This document shows positions 20,241-26,809 of a stretch of 26,809 nt of DNA, one piece after another (the stretch's first letter is position 1; every line of letters starts with the position of its first letter). Under the pieces are notes generated by a model that worked only from the letters and a program-made list of their open reading frames with translations, did no database searches and was not told the origin of the DNA. The translations under genes were made by a program, and so were the position numbers. This DNA is from a virus: positions 1 to 26,809 of the IMG/VR virus record IMGVR_UViG_3300033571_025807; one strand, 5' to 3'.

Positions 20241-21551
20241 TTACGACGCTGGAGCGTTGTCGAACGAAACCTTCACGAAGGATTCTGGACGCTTGACTGC
20301 GAGAGCCAAACGCTGTTCAGCAAGAATCACGATTGCGTTACGCACGAAGAAGTCTGCATGCTGTTCGCTGATGCGGATGCTTGGTGACTCACGGTCGTAG
20401 ATTTGTGCTCCTGTACCGAATGCTCCGATGAGTGCTGTTCCTTCAGCAATTGCTGGAGTATCAACAACAGGGATTCGCCACAACTTCTGCTCGCCACCCA
20501 TTGCGACTGAAACTGCTACGACGTAAGCGCCGTTGCCGTCCTTGGAAAGTTCAATGTCTTCCCAGTCGTTAGGGTTAAGAACGACACCCGATGGCTCGTA
20601 GTAAGCCAAGAAGGAAAGGGTAGCCGCACGACGAAGTGCGTCAGCCTTGGTGTCCGACATACCAGCAGTTGCTGAGTACACACCCGACGACCAGTTGTAG
20701 GTCTGAACGCCCGGAGTATTCAAGATACCCGTGAGGTTTTCGCCTGTTCCTGAGCCATTGAGGATCTGTGCATCTTCCTGCAAACGGAGACCGTACATCA
20801 ACTCGTTGTCGATGATTGAGCGCAGTTGTGGCTCATCAGCAAGAACATTGCGGTGTGCGGCTTCCCAGTGAGCCAAGGTGCGAACAGGAGCCTGCTCACC
20901 AACGAAGGTGAAAGACGACTGTGGCTTTGCTCCGAAGGCTGAACCTGAACGCTCGGCAACTGGTGCCGCGTTGTTGGTGAAGCCTGTCATGCGGAAGTAT
21001 TCAATGATTGCAGCAGTTGTGGTGCGACTTGGGAACAAGTCACGAACACGCTTGGTGCGCATTGGAGGAACAACAATCGCATCACGCTGAATGGTTCCAA
21101 ACGAGCCTGGGGTACCAGTTGGGAGTGCTGAGTACAAGTCTTTTACATTGTAATCACTCTTGTATGGTGCTGGCATGTTTGCGGAACCGCTAGCAAGAAG
21201 TGACTTGAATTCGGCTGAAGCAAGGAATGCCTCACCGATTGACTTCTTGGCTGTTGATGCGAACTGCATTGCTTGCTGAAGTTCAGAAGTTGCATAAGCC
21301 GAAGCCTGTGCTACAGATGACTGTGGCTCTGATGCCCACTGGTCAGCATCACGCATTGACTCAAGGCTCTCAACGAGGGACTTGATTTCGCGGATGTCTG
21401 CCATGTTCTTATCAAAGGCAGTCTTTTGTTCTGCTGATACGACTACGGTGCCGTCTTCAATTTTGAAGTTGTCGGCGATGGTTTTGTTTTCTGCCATCTT
21501 GGTGCGGAGTGCACCTTGAAGTTCAGTTAAACGGCTGTTATCAAATGACAT
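20241..21551 (-). CDS. Major capsid protein, HK97 fold
   Basis: 436 residues from the ATG at 21551 with a clear AGGAG ribosome-binding site; the frame is open a further 24 codons without a site. Residues 1-70 form a helical delta-like scaffolding region (LRTKMAENKTIADNFKIEDG, then DIREIKSLVESLE). The rest has HK97 landmarks: IVVPPMRTKRVRDLFPSRTT, AAIIEYFRMTGF, FTFVGEQAPVRTLAHWEAAH, LRSIIDNELMYGLRLQEDAQ with LNGSGTGENLTGILN, and SGVVLNPNDWEDIELSKD. It ends DFFVRNAIVILAEQRLALAV, the typical P-domain close. It has its own strong promoter and terminator, as expected for the most abundant virion protein. No separate prohead protease is recognised in the window. Confidence 0.96.
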   Translation of the reverse strand: MSFDNSRLTELQGALRTKMAENKTIADNFKIEDGTVVVSAEQKTAFDKNMADIREIKSLVESLESMRDADQWASEPQSSVAQASAYATSELQQAMQFASTAKKSIGEAFLASAEFKSLLASGSANMPAPYKSDYNVKDLYSALPTGTPGSFGTIQRDAIVVPPMRTKRVRDLFPSRTTTAAIIEYFRMTGFTNNAAPVAERSGSAFGAKPQSSFTFVGEQAPVRTLAHWEAAHRNVLADEPQLRSIIDNELMYGLRLQEDAQILNGSGTGENLTGILNTPGVQTYNWSSGVYSATAGMSDTKADALRRAATLSFLAYYEPSGVVLNPNDWEDIELSKDGNGAYVVAVSVAMGGEQKLWRIPVVDTPAIAEGTALIGAFGTGAQIYDRESPSIRISEQHADFFVRNAIVILAEQRLALAVKRPESFVKVSFDNAPAS

Positions 21552-21654
21552 GATTTTCACTCCTAGTGAATTGGATTTTGGTTGGTGTTTACTTAGTTGA
21601 ATATTTAAGACTTCGGTAAGCACCTAGTCCAGTTACTATTACTGTAATACGAGA

Positions 21655-21683
21655 ATAACATCAAAGTAGTATTTAAAATGCAA
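21655..21683 (-). promoter_or_regulatory. Major capsid promoter
   Basis: On the minus strand TTGCAT (21683-21678), 17-bp spacer, TGTTAT (21660-21655). The leader is about 100 nt. The -35 box is the same TTGCAT as at 11339. A short CCCC/GGGG hairpin just upstream may end the preceding transcript. Confidence 0.55.
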
Positions 21684-21703
21684 CCCCCCTTATTTTTGGG
21701 GAA

Positions 21704-24511
21704 TTATTTTGCGCGATATCTCTTTACGACTTCTGGACAGCAACCACTTGAATACTTTACGCCGTATTCGCCTTCAGTGAAACCCGCAAACTTCTTACTT
21801 GTTTTGCGGTTTCTCCAAGGATGTTCCAAGGGTAGTAAGTCATTATCCTCTGAATATTTTACATCTTTTGGCTTTTCGGAGTTAAGCAAAGAAAGGAATT
21901 TTGACACACGTTTGTCTGCTTCCTTTCTGCCGTCGTCCAATAAACCGCGAACATAAACAATCTTGAGGTCGCGAAGATTGGTTTTTGCCTTTGATGTTGA
22001 TTTGGCGTTGTGTTGACGGACACGAACAGCGAGGTTGTTGATGTCGTCACTAGTAAGGGTGGGAGGCTTCTTTTTTGCCTTTGGGACACCTTTAAAAGAA
22101 ATCAAACCGTTGTCAAATGAAGATTTCTTTCTATTTGCAGAACCTTGACGGCGTGGATTGTTCACAGGGCTGTTATCCCCACGGATGCCTGAAAGGCGGT
22201 TGAAGTCAGACACATTGGTACATGGCAACCAAACGGTTTTACCGTCACCTGCCGTATATCTACGAATTCCTATACAGCCAAGATTTCGTGCACGGATACG
22301 GGCAGACTCAGGATTACTAAATACATCAGGGTCGGTCGAACGGCTAACAAAGTTGACGAAACCCTTCTCTTCTAAGGATTTTTCTGAATCAATATCATCA
22401 GTGCTTTCTGTCTCGGTATCGCCCGTTCCAACAAATTCCCAGTTACCAAATTTCATCAAAGCAGGAATATTATCCACTCGTTGACGCTTGCCACCATCAA
22501 CGGTCATCATTCCATGTAGGTCGCCTTCTTCAGGCATGCGATTAGGGGCAAACAGTTTGCGGTTGCCGGAAGTGGCAAGCAAGACATAGCCATCATCCTT
22601 GGACTCAGCCTTAGACGCAAGTTCTGGTGGTTCTTTGTATATCTCTACTGAATCGTGAATCACAACAGGGATTCCCATCTCTTTTAACCTAGTTTTTATT
22701 TCTTCAGATATAAGACTATCGTCCTTTAAGGCAATATAGGAGATGTCATTGACGGAAACTCCGCCCATGATTTGTGCTTCAACATAAGTTTGTTCTTTAA
22801 ACTTTTTGCCCAAATCCCCATCGGCAGAAAAGCCACTCCCGTTAATCATTCCCAACCCCATGCCAGGGTCGTTTATTGGTGAGACACCATGATGCCCGAC
22901 GCCTAGGCTATCTCCAGCAGTAAAAGTCGAACGCTCTTCAATTGAATGTTTCAGAACAACACCAACCCCACCATATGTATCTGTGTATTCTTTATCCAAG
23001 CCACCAACACCATCAGGCATGAACATCGCATAAATTGGTCTATTTTTCCCTTCAAATCCACCAGCGGGCAGACCCATCAAGTTTTGCTCTCCCCTAAGCC
23101 TCGCTTTGAGGTAAAAACGCTTGCGATTGTCTGCCTGCCATTTGTCGTATGAAGCAATTTCATCAAATTGGTCATTAAAAAAATTGCGTTTAGCCTGAAA
23201 AAAGTTTTTCATTTTACCGTCCGCAAGCATTTGGGTAAAAACATCGCTGTGCATCTGAACAACAACACGCTTGTTAGGGTTGGCAACAGCCTGTTTTGCG
23301 GCTTTTTCGGCGAGAGCAAACTGGTCAACATATTCATAGTCGTCCCCCAGCCAACCATTGCCAACCCGTCCGGCAAAAATTGACAAACCAACCATGTAAC
23401 GACCTCTTATGAAGTCTTGTACTGGTGAGATTTCCATTTTTCCACCGTCTAAATTTTTGATAAAAGTTTTAAAATCTAAATCAAATTTTTTACCTTTGCC
23501 AGCATCGTAAGCCTTTTTTCTGGCTTCTTCCAATTTTTCTAATACGCGTTTAGATACTTGACTGTCTAAATCGTTTATACGATCGTAGAAACCACCCCTA
23601 ACGCCATCAACATCATTGTCAAAGCCCTCAATTAAATATTTTCGATTCTCTTCCCACAAGCCTTCAGGAATAACCTTCATATCTTCAACAGAAAATGTTC
23701 CAGCCCAACCATATTTTTTTTTCCATTCAGCGCGAACCGTTTTACCTTTTTTTGCGCGACTAATCATTTCCTTGGCTACATCATCTGCCAATTTTTTGAA
23801 ATCGTCTAGCCATTCCTTTGGCTGATGCTCAATCATCAAAGGTGCCCAAGGACGACCAGCCTTACGGGCTTCCATTAAATCATCGGTAGGTTTAACTAGG
23901 TCTGAAACCCTGCCAGCCCTTTTTACGGCATCAACAACAGTACTTGCAACGACAGGAACATTGTCTTTCCCATCACGACCTTGACGAAACCCGTCACCGT
24001 CACCATCAAACTCAGACCCTTCAAAAAACTCACCAATGTCCCCAATCCTGGGACCTAAAGACTTGCCCGAAAAGGAACCAGTCACAATCCCACCACCCGT
24101 CAGGGTTGCGATACCAGTAATAGGCTTTTCGTTGAGGTTCTCCCAACCGTTCTTAGGTTTCTTGGGTTCACAAACGGCATAGTATTTCTTGCCAGCAAGT
24201 ATCACCGTTCGTACACCACTACATCCTCGTGCACGCGAAATCGCTAAAGCGTCAGCACGATTTTCGTAATACGCATTAGATTTTGTTTCTAAGCGCTTAG
24301 TCCGTTGAACAATTGTTGGTTGAGGTTTCTTCTTGCGTGAAGCACGGACTTTGAGATATTCCTCTTCACCCTTTTTGATTGCTACATATTCCTCGGGCGA
24401 GCCACAGGGCATCCATCCGTCGCCTTGCTCGTGGGCTCCTTGACATCCAAGCATGCGTGCGACACGAAGAGCCTGTTCTCGTGTTGTTGCATTAGTTGGC
24501 TTTTCGGTCAT
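21704..24511 (-). CDS. 935-residue protein with ART/DUF3626-like core and Cys repeats
   Basis: Three copies of a short Cys repeat (A-x4-R-x-x-GC-x-G ... C) lie at 14-36, 88-114 and 737-764 (cysteines C23/C36, C97/C114, C746/C764). Two Ca-loop-like segments occur: DGDGDGFRQGRDG (169-181) and DNDVDGVRGG (298-307). The core around 490-595 has RPIYAMF (R491), ERSTFTAGDS (526-535) and TYVEAQIMGGVSVNDISYIA (575-594), resembling DUF3626 and the R-S/T-E triad of ADP-ribosyltransferase folds. The middle (~310-470) is helical. It lies upstream of the capsid gene on the same strand, so it may be a head-associated or injected internal protein. It ends GVKYSSGCCPEVVKRY. Enzymatic activity is not proven. 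Confidence 0.7.
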   Translation of the reverse strand: MTEKPTNATTREQALRVARMLGCQGAHEQGDGWMPCGSPEEYVAIKKGEEEYLKVRASRKKKPQPTIVQRTKRLETKSNAYYENRADALAISRARGCSGVRTVILAGKKYYAVCEPKKPKNGWENLNEKPITGIATLTGGGIVTGSFSGKSLGPRIGDIGEFFEGSEFDGDGDGFRQGRDGKDNVPVVASTVVDAVKRAGRVSDLVKPTDDLMEARKAGRPWAPLMIEHQPKEWLDDFKKLADDVAKEMISRAKKGKTVRAEWKKKYGWAGTFSVEDMKVIPEGLWEENRKYLIEGFDNDVDGVRGGFYDRINDLDSQVSKRVLEKLEEARKKAYDAGKGKKFDLDFKTFIKNLDGGKMEISPVQDFIRGRYMVGLSIFAGRVGNGWLGDDYEYVDQFALAEKAAKQAVANPNKRVVVQMHSDVFTQMLADGKMKNFFQAKRNFFNDQFDEIASYDKWQADNRKRFYLKARLRGEQNLMGLPAGGFEGKNRPIYAMFMPDGVGGLDKEYTDTYGGVGVVLKHSIEERSTFTAGDSLGVGHHGVSPINDPGMGLGMINGSGFSADGDLGKKFKEQTYVEAQIMGGVSVNDISYIALKDDSLISEEIKTRLKEMGIPVVIHDSVEIYKEPPELASKAESKDDGYVLLATSGNRKLFAPNRMPEEGDLHGMMTVDGGKRQRVDNIPALMKFGNWEFVGTGDTETESTDDIDSEKSLEEKGFVNFVSRSTDPDVFSNPESARIRARNLGCIGIRRYTAGDGKTVWLPCTNVSDFNRLSGIRGDNSPVNNPRRQGSANRKKSSFDNGLISFKGVPKAKKKPPTLTSDDINNLAVRVRQHNAKSTSKAKTNLRDLKIVYVRGLLDDGRKEADKRVSKFLSLLNSEKPKDVKYSEDNDLLPLEHPWRNRKTSKKFAGFTEGEYGVKYSSGCCPEVVKRYRAK

Positions 24512-24520
24512 CAGGTTTCT

Positions 24521-24772
24521 TTAATTTTTGTTATCTTCGGCTTCAGGGAAATACGGCATAGACATTGAGAATTCCTCAAATAGTTCGTCTATTTGGCTTT
24601 CGTTCTCTTTATCCATAAGGTACAAAACCATGGACTCAAGGTCGCCGTCTTCGCCGTTTTCGTTAGCAAAACCATAGGCGACAGTAAGTATGCGTGAGCG
24701 TTTTTCTTGGTTTTTTACTGTTTCAAAAAGTTGGTTTTTAATAGCCTCTTTTTGCTCCGTTGTTAATTTCAT
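24521..24772 (-). CDS. Small acidic hypothetical protein, 83 residues
   Basis: Begins MKLTTEQKEAIKNQLFETVK. Mostly helical and strongly acidic toward the C-terminus (YLMDKENESQIDELFEEFSM, then FPEAEDNKN). Its ATG shares a base with the stop of the large upstream gene (TAATG), so translation is coupled. It lies between two large head-region genes and could be a chaperone or scaffold-like small protein. No family recognised. Confidence 0.65.
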   Translation of the reverse strand: MKLTTEQKEAIKNQLFETVKNQEKRSRILTVAYGFANENGEDGDLESMVLYLMDKENESQIDELFEEFSMSMPYFPEAEDNKN

Positions 24773-26808
24773 TATGCGTTTCTCCTTCTAGGTGCTCGTG
24801 GTGCCCCACCAGCAGGTACGCCAATTTTTTGCGCAGAGAAAGAAAGTGTTCCTCCGCCTGATGGAAGGTTTGAAACAAACCATTGTTTAACAAACTCTCC
24901 GCGAGGCTTATTGCCTGACGGGTCATCAAAAGCAAATATTATTTCTTGATGCGAAAAAGTTTTTCCTTGACGAGCCTGACTAAGTATTGACCTTATTCTC
25001 ATGTATTCCGCTTCACTACTGATGAGACCACCAGCACCAAACTTCTCAAAAAACTTTAATTCTTGTTCAAGTTTAGACAGATTACCACGACCGAGAGGGC
25101 TCGGGTTTATGAATCCAACTCGCGCCCAAACGTATGTGCCGTCATCTACCGCGCCGACCTTTGCGGAACTTATGCCCATTTTCTTTAGATAAAGGAAAGC
25201 GTGTTGATTGTAGATGGTTTGAATATCAGCACCTCTGTCTAATTTACTGCCGATAAACATTGTGTTCTGTTTGACATAGGTTGAATTCACTGACCTACTA
25301 GAAGAACCAACACTACGTAGCACATTTCCATCTTTGTCAATTTCATTAAACCTGACAGTTACTTGGAAAGAACGACCAGACCCAGTCACCGAGGCTACGG
25401 CGTTGTAGAGTTTACCGTTTGCTCCTTCAATCCTTGAATGACCGTATGCTTCTGTAAGGTAAGCAATTTTCTCTGCGGTAGGAAGCGCATCAAATTTTGC
25501 TTTAGTCATGTCAATGTATTTGGCGGTGTTGTTGGGGTCACGCTTCTGTAGATACTTGGCAAGTTTTCCTTGCCTTCTTTTAATAGCATCAGCAATCTGT
25601 GATTTAATTGTTTTGATTACATCTTCATCAAGAGGCTTTACGACATTTGAAGCATCTGGGTTGAAAACCAACCCTTGCTCTTGTCTCTGTATAGCCTTAC
25701 GAATTTCTGGTTCAATTTTGCTAAGAAGGCTCAAGCCCTGTTCATATCTTCCGATAGTTCCTTGATTCTTGGCAATTTTTTCCATTATTGATGCACGGAA
25801 TCTTTCTTTTTCAAGATCGTTTGCACCACGAGGATTCGCAAGTAAATTCCAGTTTTCGCGCTGTTTTTCTCTTAGTTCAACAAGTCTTGCTTCTATTTGT
25901 TGTTTGGTGCGTAAGTTTCCATTCGCACCTATTCTTTCCAAGAATTGTCCCTGTATTGCTAACAGCCTATTTTGTACATCACCGTACTGTTGTGGGTTCT
26001 GTGCGTACCTTTCAACTTCTGCGAGTAGCGCATAGTTGAAATCTCTGACAGCAGCCTGTCTTCCTTCGTTTTCGTTAAATATATAAGCATCAGCATGCAA
26101 GTTGAATTGTGCTCCATTTTCAGGACTCACAATCTCGGTGAGCATGCGCTCTACCAATGCTTCGTTTTCAGGTGAGAATTTCGCTACCTCGGCTACTTGT
26201 GGTTCAAATTTGAGTGCTTTAGGTGCATCTGTTGTTTTTGGTTTAGCAGGAACATCAGGTTTTACATCTGGTGCAACTTCAGGCTTGTCCGCAGAACGTG
26301 GTGTGTTGTGTTTTACAACCTCACCCCATGCTTCAATGACTGATTCAATTTCTTCCTTCAGTTCGCGTACATTTATTTCTCTATCAGCACCACGAACAAC
26401 ATCAAGAGGACTTACATCGCCTCTAACTTGTCCTAACTGAATTCGCTGAAGACGAGCATTAAGCGCGATTATGTTTGCTTCAGCGATACGCAAAGCAGTA
26501 CGTTTTTTCGCTTCAGCGTCTCGGTCGTTGGCACCAGTGAAGTTTTTTGGGTCATTTAGAATTTCCAAGCGCTTTCCCAAAACATCTCTGTTCATACGCT
26601 CAACAAAAGTGTCGTCTCTTAATACATCGTTAAGGTTAATGACGCGTTTTTTGACCATTTTAGGTTTTGGAGTTTTTGGCTTTTCAATAGCCTGTTGAGC
26701 CGCTTCTGCCCGTACTTCTTCAGAACGAGCCGCGTTGTCACTGTCTCCTCGTGCTGGTTTAGGGCGTCGTGGTTTAACAACTTTGGGCTCAACAACATCG
26801 CGTGCAGG
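24772..26808 (-). CDS. Large head-region protein, 5' end beyond the window
   Basis: Partial. The frame stays open through the window's right edge: 50 more codons precede the first in-window ATG (26658), encoding a Pro/Arg/Lys/Ala-rich tail (KVVKPRRPKPARGDSDNAAR in part), so the true start is probably further right. The product has a long helical region, an acidic/Pro linker (KPEVAPDVKPDVPAKPKTTD), more coiled-coil helices, then a folded C-terminal domain with YNAVASVTGSGRSFQVTVRF, SVGSSSRSVN, and KKMGISSAKVGAVDDGTYVW followed by ARVGFINPS. It ends with a Gly/Ala/Pro/Arg tail (GAPRAPRRRNA). The G-x-YVWAR-x-GF stretch is reminiscent of segments in minor head and MuF-type phage proteins; I cannot name the family. 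It is likely a virion protein, given its position upstream of the head genes. Confidence 0.6.
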   Translation of the reverse strand, partial: PARDVVEPKVVKPRRPKPARGDSDNAARSEEVRAEAAQQAIEKPKTPKPKMVKKRVINLNDVLRDDTFVERMNRDVLGKRLEILNDPKNFTGANDRDAEAKKRTALRIAEANIIALNARLQRIQLGQVRGDVSPLDVVRGADREINVRELKEEIESVIEAWGEVVKHNTPRSADKPEVAPDVKPDVPAKPKTTDAPKALKFEPQVAEVAKFSPENEALVERMLTEIVSPENGAQFNLHADAYIFNENEGRQAAVRDFNYALLAEVERYAQNPQQYGDVQNRLLAIQGQFLERIGANGNLRTKQQIEARLVELREKQRENWNLLANPRGANDLEKERFRASIMEKIAKNQGTIGRYEQGLSLLSKIEPEIRKAIQRQEQGLVFNPDASNVVKPLDEDVIKTIKSQIADAIKRRQGKLAKYLQKRDPNNTAKYIDMTKAKFDALPTAEKIAYLTEAYGHSRIEGANGKLYNAVASVTGSGRSFQVTVRFNEIDKDGNVLRSVGSSSRSVNSTYVKQNTMFIGSKLDRGADIQTIYNQHAFLYLKKMGISSAKVGAVDDGTYVWARVGFINPSPLGRGNLSKLEQELKFFEKFGAGGLISSEAEYMRIRSILSQARQGKTFSHQEIIFAFDDPSGNKPRGEFVKQWFVSNLPSGGGTLSFSAQKIGVPAGGAPRAPRRRNA

Positions 26809-26809
26809 C

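Noticed and set aside
1-26809. tRNA genes, CRISPR arrays, insertion sequences, integrase or attachment sites
   Set aside because: No cloverleaf with a GGTTCGA-type arm, no regularly spaced repeats, and no transposase or recombinase motifs were seen on either strand by eye. A tRNA search program would be decisive for the first.

Overview
The window is a contiguous stretch of a tailed dsDNA phage genome (Caudoviricetes), most likely infecting an actinobacterium. The phage assignment rests on an HK97-type major capsid protein, a DUF6321 protein, a terminase-small-subunit-like protein, a RuvC-like resolvase, a fused primase-helicase and very dense gene packing with ATGA, TAATG and ATGGCTAG overlaps. 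The actinobacterial host is suggested by a WhiB-like regulator, several genes with a -10 box directly in front of the start codon (candidate leaderless mRNAs), and a CxxCG protein and a short C/H-rich protein of types I associate with actinophages. Base composition looks moderate to AT-rich, which would fit low-GC planktonic actinobacteria better than Streptomyces or Mycobacterium; this is inference.

Layout. (1) 18-4043, minus strand: small membrane proteins, a YKN-type basic protein, tiny Zn-finger-like and hypothetical proteins, a PD-(D/E)XK nuclease-like protein, two beta-class amino DNA methyltransferases and a winged-helix-like protein. A same-orientation motif (plus-strand core TArCGGGGACTGTT) recurs four times here at gene junctions. 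(2) 4080-4340, plus strand: a lone small gene with its own promoter. (3) 4344-7195, minus strand: a RuvC-like resolvase, a hypothetical, a queuosine-precursor transporter (YhhQ/VUT), a DpdA-like 7-deazaguanine DNA transglycosylase and a ParB-like protein. This is a compact salvage-type deazaguanine DNA-modification cassette. (4) 7227-10662, plus strand: a Zn-binding protein, a WhiB-like protein, primase-helicase, terminase-small-like protein and a small membrane protein, divergent from (3) across a symmetric dyad. (5) 10663-13590: a minus-strand hypothetical, then on plus a histone-H1-like Lys/Ala/Pro protein, a third DNA methyltransferase with two Zn-ribbon inserts, and a Val/Ala/Thr-rich probable virion protein followed by strong hairpins. 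(6) 13691-16697, minus: a DUF6197-like protein, a B12-dependent class II ribonucleotide reductase and two small proteins. (7) 16860-18996, plus: a dual-specificity phosphatase, a histone-deacetylase-fold enzyme with its catalytic set apparently intact, and three small proteins. (8) 18993 to the right edge, minus: a thermonuclease-like protein, a Cys-rich DUF6321 protein, the major capsid protein, a 935-residue protein with an ADP-ribosyltransferase/DUF3626-like core and three Cys-Cys repeats, a small acidic protein and a large protein that runs off the window.

How the genes fit together. The RNR supplies dNTPs, and the primase-helicase and resolvase handle replication and recombination. Three methyltransferases plus DpdA/YhhQ/ParB probably make a heavily modified genome resistant to host restriction, while the nuclease-like protein and the thermonuclease could act on unmodified DNA. 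The WhiB-like protein, the winged-helix-like protein and the repeated motif are candidates for transcriptional control. Recurrent TTGC(A/T)-type -35 boxes with 17-bp spacers precede the capsid, H1-like, phosphatase and 16455-16697 genes. The phosphatase-deacetylase pair and the H1-like protein hint at manipulation of host or phage chromatin. Large terminase, portal, tail and lysis genes are not seen here.
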